DNA from: Anaerolineaceae bacterium UBA6086
GTDB lineage: Bacteria; Chloroflexota; Anaerolineae; Anaerolineales; Anaerolineaceae
Assembly: GCA_002436005.1 (NCBI GenBank)
Contig: DIXG01000057.1
Span: 1 to 12,867, forward strand
DNA: 12,867 nucleotides
Reading direction: 5' to 3'
Below, in pieces: positions 6,359-12,867 of this stretch (the first letter of the stretch is position 1; each line of letters begins with the position of its first letter). A model generated the notes under the pieces. It was not told the DNA's origin, did not search any database, and saw only the letters and a program-made list of their open reading frames with translations. Position numbers and translations under genes: made by a program.

Positions 6359-6756
6359 GGGGATGATCGGCTTCGACGGGAGAGGCTGGTCCCGGATTGC
6401 GAGTCGAGAGGTACCGACCTCGTAAAATCAGTACAAAACAATAAGTGCCAATCGCACTGAATATGCAGCTCTCCCACTCGCAGCGTAAGCTGTTGAGCTA
6501 AGAGCTACGGTCTCTGAAGAGACCTCGTCCCCCATCTTCCGTTTTCCTGGCCGGGGGTGGGTGTGGCGACACAAAGTCAGGATGCCATGCAGGACGCCGT
6601 TTAATGCATGAAAGAAGGGCTTTCGGGCTCTAACGGCTGGCAAGAGGGTCGCCCCGTTGTCTGGCTAACCTTGAGCGAGATTGAATAAGGCAACTACACT
6701 CGTAGATATTCGAGGGTCGAATCTTTCGGACGCGGGTTCGATTCCCGCCATCTCCA
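6359..6756 (+). ncRNA. ssrA: tmRNA (transfer-messenger RNA)
   Basis: This is a one-piece tmRNA of about 398 nt, the RNA that rescues stalled ribosomes with SmpB and tags the incomplete protein for proteolysis. The 5' end GGGGATG pairs with CATCTCC (6749-6755) to make the alanine-type acceptor stem. The conserved GATCGGCTTCGACGGGAG-like 5' block and the 3' T-arm (GCGGG-TTCGATT-CCCGC) are both present. The tag reading frame starts at the resume codon GCC (6447) and ends at TAA (6486-6488), encoding ANRTEYAALPLAA with the expected -AA protease-recognition end. A hairpin GGTCTC-TGAA-GAGACC follows the tag. The discriminator is A6756; the next bases are CCT, so CCA is not encoded and must be added enzymatically. 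Confidence 0.97.
6447..6488 (+). other. tmRNA tag-peptide reading frame (ANRTEYAALPLAA)
   Basis: Thirteen sense codons from GCC (6447-6449) to GCG (6483-6485), then TAA. The frame begins with Ala, as is usual for resume codons, and ends Leu-Ala-Ala. That is the degron read by ClpXP-type proteases. A further stop, TGA, follows in another frame at about 6493. Confidence 0.9.
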
Positions 6757-6766
6757 CCTGAACCTG

Positions 6767-6791
6767 AAAACCGCTCAACTGGGCGGTTTTT
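6767..6791 (+). terminator. Rho-independent terminator of ssrA
   Basis: AAAACCGC (6767-6774), an 8-nt loop and GCGGTTTT (6783-6790) form a perfect 8-bp stem that runs into a T tract. It starts 11 nt after the mature tmRNA end, where the ssrA terminator is expected. Confidence 0.85.
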
Positions 6792-6823
6792 GGGTTAATC
6801 GGAATTTGAATAAACCAGAGTTG

Positions 6824-6853
6824 TTGGTCATCCACGGATTTTGCATGTAAAAT
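6824..6853 (+). promoter_or_regulatory. Possible promoter of the Ldh_2 dehydrogenase gene
   Basis: TTGGTC (6824-6829) and TAAAAT (6848-6853) are separated by 18 bp. They lie after the ssrA terminator and before the dehydrogenase gene, with a predicted start near 6860. The boxes are plausible but not consensus. Confidence 0.4.
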
Positions 6854-6864
6854 GGAATGGAGAT

Positions 6865-6898
6865 TCGCCCCACATAACGGGATGTTTTTCTGGGGCGA
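6865..6898 (+). promoter_or_regulatory. Stem-loop in the leader of the dehydrogenase gene
   Basis: TCGCCCCACAT (6865-6875) can pair with ATGT (6882-6885) and GGGGCGA (6892-6898), with a 6-nt loop AACGGG and a 6-nt bulge TTTTCT on the 3' side. The outer 7 bp are perfect. It would sit almost at the 5' end of the predicted transcript. It may be a protective 5' hairpin, a regulatory leader or a DNA operator. It matches no riboswitch class that I recognise. Confidence 0.35.
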
Positions 6899-6966
6899 TT
6901 GTGCCGCTGAATTTTGAGCAGATCACAAACGCCTCAAGGATCATGGCAACACTATAAGGAGTTAGG

Positions 6967-8073
6967 ATGACTGACCAAACCGTTTACCTGCCTGTTGACC
7001 TTCTGCAGAACTTTATCCGGGATAGTTTCATTGCTTTTGGCACACCGCCGGAGGACGCGCGAACGGTGGCGGATGTGCTGATCACCTCCGACCTGCGCGG
7101 CATCGAATCTCATGGGATTGGACGCCTGCGCTATTATTACGACCGCTTGATCACCGGGCAGCATGATGTGAATACGCAGATTGATGTTGTGTGCGAGAGC
7201 CCAACCACAGCCGTGCTGGATGGGAATCACGGTCTGGGCATGGTAATTGGGACGCGCGCAATGCAGATGGCGATTGACAAAGCTCGCACCTATGGGATGG
7301 GTTCGGTTGCCGTGCGGAACTCGACCCATTTTGGCATTGCCGGCTATTACCCGCTGATGGCTGTGGCGCAGGGCATGGTCGGTCTGACGGTGACCAACGC
7401 TCGCCCCTCGGTTTGCCCCACCTTTGGCACGCAGCCGATTTTGGGCACCAACCCGATTGCCTTCGGAGCGCCCTCGGATGAGCCCTTTCCTTTCCTCTAC
7501 GACGCTGCTACACCCATCATTCAACGTGGGTTTGTGGAGAAACTGGCTCGGGAGGAGAAGATGGCTAAGGCTGGCTGGCTGGTGGATCCGGAGAACCAGC
7601 CCCTGACGGACCCCGTGGATATCCTGCAGCGCCTGGGTAAAGGCGAAGCTGCCTTCCTACCGCTGGGCGGCGCAGGGGAAGAGCTGGGCGGGCATAAAGG
7701 TTACGGGTTGGCAACCATGGTGGAAATCCTGAGCGCTTCATTCCAGACCGGCGCATTTCTGATGGGGTTGACCGGGCTGGCAGAGGATGGCTCCCCGCAA
7801 CCCTTCCGGGTCGGGCACTTCTTTATAGCGATGGATGTGGAAAGCTTTGTTGATTTGGAAACCTTCAAGCACACAACCGGTACCATCCTGCGGGAGCTGC
7901 GCGATACGCGTAAAGCACCTGGGCAAATGCGTATTTTTACTGCTGGCGAGAAGGAATTTGAGCGGGAACAGAGGGTGCGCCGGGATGGCGTGCCGATTGT
8001 GCCGAACTTGCAAAAAGATCTGCTATTCGTCAGGGGCAAGCTGGGTCTCAGCCAATACGAATTTCCATTTTAG
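6967..8073 (+). CDS. Ldh_2-family (malate/L-lactate/ureidoglycolate-type) NAD(P) dehydrogenase
   Basis: A 368-residue member of the type-2 malate/lactate dehydrogenase family (AllD, YlbC, ComC, DpkA), which has its own fold, unrelated to classical LDH/MDH. Key conserved motifs are present: RGIESHGIGRL (44-54, with catalytic-region His49), NSTHFGIAGYY (118-128, with His121), GTNPIAFGAPS (160-170), DAATPIIQRG (179-188) and GGHKGYGLATMVEIL (241-255). Members reduce 2-keto acids or cyclic imino acids such as oxaloacetate, pyruvate, 2,3-diketogulonate, sulfopyruvate and delta-piperideine-2-carboxylate with NAD(P)H. Motif inspection alone does not settle the substrate, and no neighbouring pathway gene helps. 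The length is slightly above the family's usual 330-360, with the excess at the C-terminus. AAGGAG 5 nt before the ATG supports the start. The gene appears monocistronic and converges with rlmI. Confidence 0.9.
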   Translation: MTDQTVYLPVDLLQNFIRDSFIAFGTPPEDARTVADVLITSDLRGIESHGIGRLRYYYDRLITGQHDVNTQIDVVCESPTTAVLDGNHGLGMVIGTRAMQMAIDKARTYGMGSVAVRNSTHFGIAGYYPLMAVAQGMVGLTVTNARPSVCPTFGTQPILGTNPIAFGAPSDEPFPFLYDAATPIIQRGFVEKLAREEKMAKAGWLVDPENQPLTDPVDILQRLGKGEAAFLPLGGAGEELGGHKGYGLATMVEILSASFQTGAFLMGLTGLAEDGSPQPFRVGHFFIAMDVESFVDLETFKHTTGTILRELRDTRKAPGQMRIFTAGEKEFEREQRVRRDGVPIVPNLQKDLLFVRGKLGLSQYEFPF

Positions 8074-8120
8074 GCTGCGATTGGGCAGCAAAGAGGCATT
8101 AACCGGTTGGGTAGCGGAGA

Positions 8121-9305
8121 TCAGATCTGGCAAACCAGTCCTTTCAGGTAAGTTCCCTCCGGAAAGGCGAGCAGGGTGGGGTGATCAGGTGCCTGTTCCA
8201 ACCGGCAGACAATTTTTGCCTCCACGCCAGCGTCCAGTGCGGCATCTGCCACAATTTTCTGGAAAAAACTGGCATCAATCCCACCAGAGCAGGAAAAGGT
8301 GACGAGTATTCCGCCTGGTTTGAGCAATTTGAACCCCAGAAGGTTGATGTCCTTGTAGCCCCGGGCGGCTTTTTGCGCCTGGGAGGCAGTCGGCGCAAAT
8401 TTAGGGGGATCCAGGATGACCCTGTCGAATTGCCTGCCGCGATCGCGCAGAGTCCGCAGTTCCTGAAAGACATCCCCTACAAGCCACTCACTGTGATCGA
8501 GCGTGCCCAGGTTGAGCAGCGTGTTTTCCTGCGCCAGCTGGATGGCTTCTTCAGAGGAGTCGATGGAGAGCACTGACTCTGCGCCGCCTGAAAGGGCATA
8601 AACGGAGAAACCGCCGGTGTAGCAAAAGCAGTTCAGCACGGATTTGCCCTGTGCAATCTGGCGCACAAACGCCCGATTTTCGCGCTGGTCGAGGTAAAAG
8701 CCGGTTTTCTGCCCATTCTGGATATCCACGATGAAGCGCAGCCCATTTTCTTTGATCAGCCGCGTGGGCTTGCCCGTGTCACCGAACAGGATACCCGTAC
8801 GTTCGGGCAGCCCTTCGAGTGCGCGGACGGTCACGTCTGAGCGTTCGTAGATGCACGCCACGCCTTCCATTTTGCTCAGAATGGCGACAATTTCATCCCG
8901 CCAACGCTCCATGCCAGCCGAAAGGATTTGCAGGACCAGAGTGTCGTGATAGCGATCCACAATCAAGCCCGGCAAGCCATCCGATTCGGCGTGAATCATC
9001 CGGTAAGCATCCGTCTGTGCGCTGTCCACCCAGGCTTGTTTGAGGGTGAGCGCTTGCTGAATCCTGTGTTCAAGAAACGCAGGGTCAATCACATCTGATT
9101 CATTCCAGGACCAGACCCGGGCACGGATTTGCGATTGGGGGCTGAAGGCAGCCTGGGCGAGGAATTCGCCCGCCGCACTGCGGACGATCACCGTTTCGCC
9201 GGGCTCAGGGCTGCCTTCCACGGAGGCTATTGCGCCGGAGAAGACCCAGGGATGCCGGCGCAGGAGTGATTTTTCGCGCCCCTGCTTGAGCCTGATTTGT
9301 TTCAT
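8121..9305 (-). CDS. rlmI: 23S rRNA (cytosine-C5)-methyltransferase, RlmI family
   Basis: A 394-residue class I SAM-dependent RNA methyltransferase. A PUA domain occupies roughly residues 1-75 (HPWVFSGAI, GEFLAQAAF). A central RlmI-type stretch follows (YRMIHAESDGLPGLIVDRY 101-119; GQKTGFYLDQREN 198-210). The Rossmann domain has motif I LNCFCYTGGFSVYAL (224-238), acidic motif II SIDSSEEA and motif IV DPPKFA (299-304), with a catalytic Cys339 in FSCSGG. RlmI of E. coli makes m5C1962 in 23S rRNA, and the length is typical for it. The ATG overlaps the ligA stop by ATGA (9302-9305), so translation is probably coupled to ligA and both are on one mRNA. The symbol is given by family; some homologues may modify another position. 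Confidence 0.88.
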   Translation of the reverse strand: MKQIRLKQGREKSLLRRHPWVFSGAIASVEGSPEPGETVIVRSAAGEFLAQAAFSPQSQIRARVWSWNESDVIDPAFLEHRIQQALTLKQAWVDSAQTDAYRMIHAESDGLPGLIVDRYHDTLVLQILSAGMERWRDEIVAILSKMEGVACIYERSDVTVRALEGLPERTGILFGDTGKPTRLIKENGLRFIVDIQNGQKTGFYLDQRENRAFVRQIAQGKSVLNCFCYTGGFSVYALSGGAESVLSIDSSEEAIQLAQENTLLNLGTLDHSEWLVGDVFQELRTLRDRGRQFDRVILDPPKFAPTASQAQKAARGYKDINLLGFKLLKPGGILVTFSCSGGIDASFFQKIVADAALDAGVEAKIVCRLEQAPDHPTLLAFPEGTYLKGLVCQI

Positions 9306-11329
9306 GCCTGTCTCGCTTCGATTAATTGCTTGAGATCTTCCTCAGAGAGGATCGGGATGTTGCGTTTGAGTGCCTGGTCATATTTTGACCCTGGCGCTTC
9401 ACCCAGCACCAGGTAGCTGGTGCTGCTGCTGACACTGCCCGTCACCTTTCCTCCGTTGGATTCGATCAGGGTCTTCACTTCTGTGCGCGAGAGGGTGGGC
9501 AGCGTGCCGGTGATGACAAAGGTCAGTCCGTCCAACGCTTGTGGTCCCGTTGTTTGCGGCGCTTCGGCGACTGGCCATACGCCATTCGCCTTGAGTTTTT
9601 TAAGCACTTGTTGATTTTCTTCGTTCCCAAACCATTGCACGATCGAGTCGGCGATGTTGGGGCCAAAGCCCTCGATGGTTTCGATCTCGGCGCGGGTAGC
9701 CTTGCTGAGCGCGTCGAGGTCATGGTAGCGTTCTGCCAGCGCCTGGGCAGCCGCTTCGCCCACACCGTGAATGCCCAAACCCGTGATCAGGCGGGAGAGC
9801 GGTTGGGATTTGGAGGCTTCGATCGCTGAAAGCAGGTTGTCCACTTTCTTTTCACCAAATCCCTCCAACTTGAGCAGGTCCTCCCGGTTGAGCTGGTAGA
9901 GATCTGCGATGGAGGTGATCAGGCCGGCGTTGATCAGTTGTTCCGCAATGTTGATGCCCAGACCGACAATGTCCATCGCAGTGCGTGAGACAAAATGTTC
10001 CAAATTGCGCACCAGCTGTGCCGGGCAGGCACTGTTTGTGCAGTAATATGCCACCTCGCCCTCGGGGTTGACGATCGGTTCGCCGCAGGAGGGGCAGTGT
10101 GTGGGTGGGGAATATTCGAGTTCAGTTCCGTCGCGCACATCCACGATCGGCCCGATCACATAGGGGATCACCTCGCCAGCCCGTTTGATCAGCACACGGT
10201 CGCCAATACGGATATCTTTTTCCTTGATGAAATCAAAATTGTGGAGGGTGGCTTGCCTGACAACGACCCCGCCGATCTCGACTGCCTCAAGAATGGCATA
10301 GGGTGTGATCACACCGGTGCGTCCAACGTTGACGCCAATGTCATTCAGCGTTGTGGTCACGTTTTGTGCCGGGAATTTGTAAGCCATCGCTCCGCGCGGG
10401 TCTTTGCCCACCACCCCCAATGTATCAGCCAGCGCCAGATCATCAACCTTAATGACCATACCATCAATTTCGAAGGGAAATGATTCCGGATCGGTCTGAA
10501 TAGCTTTATCAATGGCATCTTCGATCGTCTGACAGTATTGGGATTGTTTTGCAACCGGGAAACCAATTTGCTTGAGGAAGTTGAGCGTCTCCCACTGTGA
10601 TGTGGGCACCTCGCCATCTTCGTGATGCACGATCGCGTAAACCAGCAAGGTGAGGGGGCGCTGGGCAGTGATCCTGGAATCGAGCTGGCGCAATGAACCT
10701 GCTGCGGTGTTGCGGGGATTCAGGTAGGTCTTTCGGCCTTCCTCCTCCAGGCGCTGGTTCAACTGCTCAAAATCATCCTTGTTGATCAACGCCTCGCCTC
10801 GCACCACCAGCACAGAGGGAACGCTGGGTGCACCTGGTGCAACCGGGATGCGCAGGGGCAGCGCTTTGACCGTGCGCAGGTTCTCGGTGATGTCTTCGCC
10901 CACATCGCCATTGCCGCGGGTGGCGCCCTGCACAAAGACACCATCCTTATAGTGGAGGACAACGGTCAGCCCATCAAGCTTGGGTTCAAGCGTGAAACCG
11001 GTTTGGCGCACGCGTTCATCCAGCCTGGCGATGCGTTCAAACCAGTTCCGCAGATCTTGCTCGTCAAAGGCGTTGCCCAGGCTGAGGATCGGCGCAGGGT
11101 GTTCGACCTTTTCAAATCGATCCAGCGGATCTGCGCCGGCGCGCTGGGTGGGCGAATCGGGTGTGACCCAATCCGGGTGTTCGGCTTCAATCTCTCTGAG
11201 CTGTTTGAGCAGCTGGTCAAACTCTGCGTCGCTAATCACGGGGTCGTTGAGCACGTGATAGCGATAGTTGTGATAGCTGAGGTCTTCTTTCAGTTTCGTG
11301 TAGGTGAGGAAGAGGTCATTATCAGACAT
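9302..11329 (-). CDS. ligA: NAD-dependent DNA ligase LigA
   Basis: A 675-residue bacterial NAD+-dependent DNA ligase, which seals nicks in replication and repair. Domains in order: NMN-binding Ia domain (YHNYRYHVLNDPVISDAEFD, 18-38), adenylation domain with the KxDG motif (Lys117 is the AMP-accepting lysine; KLDG 117-120), OB domain (about 320-405, including GRTGVITP), a Cys4 zinc finger (Cys412, Cys415, Cys430, Cys435), helix-hairpin-helix repeats (about 440-575) and a C-terminal BRCT domain (598-675). All parts are present and the length is normal. The open frame extends upstream to 11497 through the tRNA-Arg gene. The correct start is the ATG at 11329, which has AAGGA 6 nt upstream and matches the usual N-terminus. 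A TAAAAT in the 62-nt spacer to the tRNA could be a second promoter. The stop overlaps the rlmI start. Confidence 0.97.
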   Translation of the reverse strand: MSDNDLFLTYTKLKEDLSYHNYRYHVLNDPVISDAEFDQLLKQLREIEAEHPDWVTPDSPTQRAGADPLDRFEKVEHPAPILSLGNAFDEQDLRNWFERIARLDERVRQTGFTLEPKLDGLTVVLHYKDGVFVQGATRGNGDVGEDITENLRTVKALPLRIPVAPGAPSVPSVLVVRGEALINKDDFEQLNQRLEEEGRKTYLNPRNTAAGSLRQLDSRITAQRPLTLLVYAIVHHEDGEVPTSQWETLNFLKQIGFPVAKQSQYCQTIEDAIDKAIQTDPESFPFEIDGMVIKVDDLALADTLGVVGKDPRGAMAYKFPAQNVTTTLNDIGVNVGRTGVITPYAILEAVEIGGVVVRQATLHNFDFIKEKDIRIGDRVLIKRAGEVIPYVIGPIVDVRDGTELEYSPPTHCPSCGEPIVNPEGEVAYYCTNSACPAQLVRNLEHFVSRTAMDIVGLGINIAEQLINAGLITSIADLYQLNREDLLKLEGFGEKKVDNLLSAIEASKSQPLSRLITGLGIHGVGEAAAQALAERYHDLDALSKATRAEIETIEGFGPNIADSIVQWFGNEENQQVLKKLKANGVWPVAEAPQTTGPQALDGLTFVITGTLPTLSRTEVKTLIESNGGKVTGSVSSSTSYLVLGEAPGSKYDQALKRNIPILSEEDLKQLIEARQA

Positions 11330-11391
11330 GGCAATCCTTAATCTTGAACGGGTTCGATTAAATTTTACACGATGGGCTCTTAAAAAGAAAA

Positions 11392-11463
11392 TGTTCCCGG
11401 TGAGATTCGAACTCACATTTACGGCTCCGGAGGCCGCCGCCTTATCCATTAGGCCACGGGAAC
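11392..11463 (-). tRNA. tRNA-Arg (anticodon CCG)
   Basis: A complete 72-nt cloverleaf on the minus strand. The acceptor stem is GTTCCCG/CGGGAAC, the D-arm GCC-loop-GGC, the anticodon arm GCGGC-CTCCGGA-GCCGT with anticodon CCG (reads CGG), the variable loop AAAT, the T-arm GTGAG-TTCGAAT-CTCAC, and the discriminator A. CCA is not encoded. It lies 62 nt upstream of ligA on the same strand and is probably transcribed with it. Confidence 0.95.
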
Positions 11464-11496
11464 AAATCAGGTTCGCCTGGCAACGCAGGCAAAACA

Positions 11497-11502
11497 ATTA
11501 TA
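11497..11502 (-). promoter_or_regulatory. -10 box of the tRNA-Arg/ligA/rlmI transcript
   Basis: TATAAT on the minus strand (11502-11497) lies 33 bp upstream of the tRNA 5' end. A small hairpin GCCTG/CAGGC lies between them in the leader. No clear -35 box appears at 16-18 bp; TTAGAC is at 21 bp. It follows the DUF2344 gene stop by about 80 bp. Confidence 0.45.
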
Positions 11503-11582
11503 CCCAAAATCAATCAAACGGTCGTCTAACGTCATCTCCTAACCCAGGATCAAATTCTTCTTTGTGATTCCGTTTTGCATTC

Positions 11583-12242
11583 TCAGATGGCATCTGTTGC
11601 GAGCGTGATGCCCGTACGGTGCACCAGGGCATCGGTGATCCCAAAGCCCAAAACCTCCAGCACCTCATCCGGTCGCCCGGTGGCGCCCGGCTCCGCCTTC
11701 AACTGCATGAACAGGCGTATCTCGCCCCTTTCACCAGTTTCCACTGCCAGCTCGAGGATCAGCGGGCGCAGGTCATAGGTTTTTTTACGCCGGGTGCGTT
11801 CCAGTGAGTCTGCGGCCAGGACGGTTTCAACTTTTCCCTGCAATACTTCACGCTGCTGAGAATCATAAAACTCGACAATGAACTGGCTGGTTCGCATTTG
11901 CGATTGAAGGGAGTCTTCGGAGAGCGGCACCTGGCTGATGGCGTTGATCACCAGGTCAGGTGGGGCAGATGCAGCTAACTGGGTATAAATTTCTTCGAAG
12001 GGGCGCGGTTCATCCATCCAGAAATCGAGCAGTTCAGCATTGCTGGTGAAGCCCAGGGGCAGGGCGGATGCCAGGTTCAGGCGGGCACGCGGGTTGTAGC
12101 CCTGGGAATAGCGAATGGGTAAACCGCTGCGGCGCAGTAACCGCTCCCAGATGCGCTGCATGTCGAGGTGCCCGGTGAAGCGCAGGCCAGAACCTTTGCT
12201 GTAAGAAATTCGAATGCGGGTGATGCCATCTTGAGGGTTCAT
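11583..12242 (-). CDS. Radical SAM-linked protein, DUF2344 (TIGR03936-type)
   Basis: A 219-residue soluble protein. Its start (MNPQDGITRIRISYSKGSGLRFTGHLDMQRIWERLLRRSGLPIRYSQGYNPRARLNLASALPLGF) is typical of the DUF2344 family. That family is encoded next to, or fused to, one particular class of uncharacterised radical SAM protein. Both conditions hold here: the ATG at 12242 comes 1 nt after the upstream radical SAM stop (TGA-T-ATG), implying translational coupling. The open frame extends further upstream to 12533, but that part only shadows the radical SAM gene. Function is unknown. The many basic residues in the first 60 positions would suit an RNA- or nucleotide-binding role, which is only a guess. 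No terminator is visible between its stop and the tRNA-Arg promoter. Confidence 0.88.
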   Translation of the reverse strand: MNPQDGITRIRISYSKGSGLRFTGHLDMQRIWERLLRRSGLPIRYSQGYNPRARLNLASALPLGFTSNAELLDFWMDEPRPFEEIYTQLAASAPPDLVINAISQVPLSEDSLQSQMRTSQFIVEFYDSQQREVLQGKVETVLAADSLERTRRKKTYDLRPLILELAVETGERGEIRLFMQLKAEPGATGRPDEVLEVLGFGITDALVHRTGITLATDAI

Positions 12243-12243
12243 A

Positions 12244-12867
12244 TCAGGGACACTTCCATCCGCCGTTGGGGGCGGCAAGACGTAACTCGCCAAACGTTGA
12301 CAGGATTCCGCAGCCATAACAGGTCTGGCGGCAGTCCGGGCGCACTTTGCCCGCTTTGCTCCATTCATAATCCTTGAGCAGGACAGACTTGCGCACACCG
12401 GCATTGATGTGATCCCAGGGGAGGATCTCATCCAATTCTCGTTCGCGCTTGCTGTAAAAGTCCGGGTCCAGGCTGGCGTCTGCAAAGGCTTTTTGCCAGA
12501 AATCGAGGTTGAAATGTTCGGACCAGGCATCAAACCGGGCGCCGTTGTGCCAGGCGTTGAAAATGACGTCTGCCATACGCCGATCGCCGCGGGAGAGCCA
12601 GGCTTCCAGCAGGGAGGCTTTGGGATCGTTCCAGGTCATCTTGATCTTCGCGCCGCGTAAGCCATCATGCAGGATGGCGAGTTTTCGTTGAATGACTGCT
12701 GGATCCTCAAAGGGCGCCCACTGGAAGGGCGTATGCGGTTTGGGAATGAAGGTGCTGACGCCCACATGCAGGCGAGCACGTCCCCCCGCTGCCCGCCGCT
12801 CTTCTTGCAGGATCGCCCGAGAGAGGGTGACAATACCTTCCACGTCTTCCAGCGTTTCGCCCGGATG
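12244..12867 (-). CDS. Radical SAM protein (TIGR03960-type), C-terminal part, 5' end outside window
   Basis: The frame is open to the right edge, giving the last 207 residues of a larger protein. The fragment begins HPGETLEDVEGIV, which corresponds to the GxPGET motif late in a radical SAM barrel. HVGVSTFIPKPHTPFQW follows, the stretch usual in MiaB/YgiQ/HemN-like radical SAM enzymes after the barrel strands. The C-terminal region (AWLSRGDRRMADVIFNAWHNGARFDAW..., DPDFYSKRERELDEILPWDHINAGV) and the closing Cys cluster (CRQTCYGCG) match the family that pairs with DUF2344. The CxxxCxxC cluster that would bind the 4Fe-4S centre lies outside the window. The terminal C-x3-C-x2-C may bind a second cluster or a metal. 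The reaction is unknown. The downstream DUF2344 gene starts 1 nt after its stop. Confidence 0.88.
   Translation of the reverse strand, partial: HPGETLEDVEGIVTLSRAILQEERRAAGGRARLHVGVSTFIPKPHTPFQWAPFEDPAVIQRKLAILHDGLRGAKIKMTWNDPKASLLEAWLSRGDRRMADVIFNAWHNGARFDAWSEHFNLDFWQKAFADASLDPDFYSKRERELDEILPWDHINAGVRKSVLLKDYEWSKAGKVRPDCRQTCYGCGILSTFGELRLAAPNGGWKCP

Noticed and set aside
6700..6966. Integration (att) site at the tmRNA 3' end
   Set aside because: tmRNA genes are common integration targets, but I see no second copy of the 3' end and no integrase in the window.
11330..11497. N-terminal extension of the LigA reading frame
   Set aside because: It runs through the tRNA-Arg gene. The family N-terminus and the Shine-Dalgarno both point to the ATG at 11329.
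12243..12533. N-terminal extension of the DUF2344 reading frame
   Set aside because: It lies in another frame of the radical SAM gene and is low-complexity. The DUF2344 domain starts right after the ATG at 12242.

Overview
The window looks like a chromosomal segment of a free-living bacterium of medium GC content, carrying mostly housekeeping and ordinary metabolic genes. Several features fit a Chloroflexota (Anaerolineae-like) genome: an adjacent radical-SAM and 'radical SAM-linked' DUF2344 gene pair, a UDP-galactose-epimerase-like threonine dehydrogenase, a FmdB zinc-ribbon protein with a Gly/Ser/Cys-rich tail, and tRNA and tmRNA genes without an encoded CCA end. That assignment is an inference from gene content and is only moderately secure. 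I see no insertion sequence, prophage, CRISPR array or defence island.

Layout. Positions 1-435 (+) hold the C-terminal end of a major facilitator transporter. It meets, tail to tail, a run of minus-strand genes from 4168 down to 442. In transcription order these are a SpoIIE-type PP2C phosphatase, an SDR-type L-threonine 3-dehydrogenase, a short ArsP/YraQ-type permease, a FmdB zinc-ribbon protein and a 3-ketodihydrosphingosine-reductase-like SDR. The last two are 12 nt apart and probably share a good sigma-70-type promoter (1596-1624), whose -35 box lies in a small inverted repeat.

A roughly 170 bp AT-rich divergent spacer containing a perfect 14-bp palindrome (4259-4272) leads to the plus-strand genes. 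These are a secreted lipoprotein nuclease or phosphatase of the endonuclease/exonuclease/phosphatase fold (4351-6225), the tmRNA gene ssrA (6359-6756) with its terminator, and an Ldh_2-family malate/lactate-type dehydrogenase (6967-8073).

From 8121 to the right edge everything is on the minus strand. In transcription order: a radical SAM protein (cut by the window edge), its DUF2344 partner 1 nt downstream, tRNA-Arg(CCG), NAD-dependent DNA ligase ligA, and the 23S rRNA methyltransferase rlmI, which overlaps ligA by ATGA. The tRNA, ligA and rlmI probably form one transcription unit behind a TATAAT box at 11497-11502.

The best candidates for poorly described biology are the radical SAM/DUF2344 pair, the KDSR-like reductase linked to a FmdB protein, the exact 18-bp repeats inside fmdB, and the palindromic candidate operators. 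No dramatic new system is evident.
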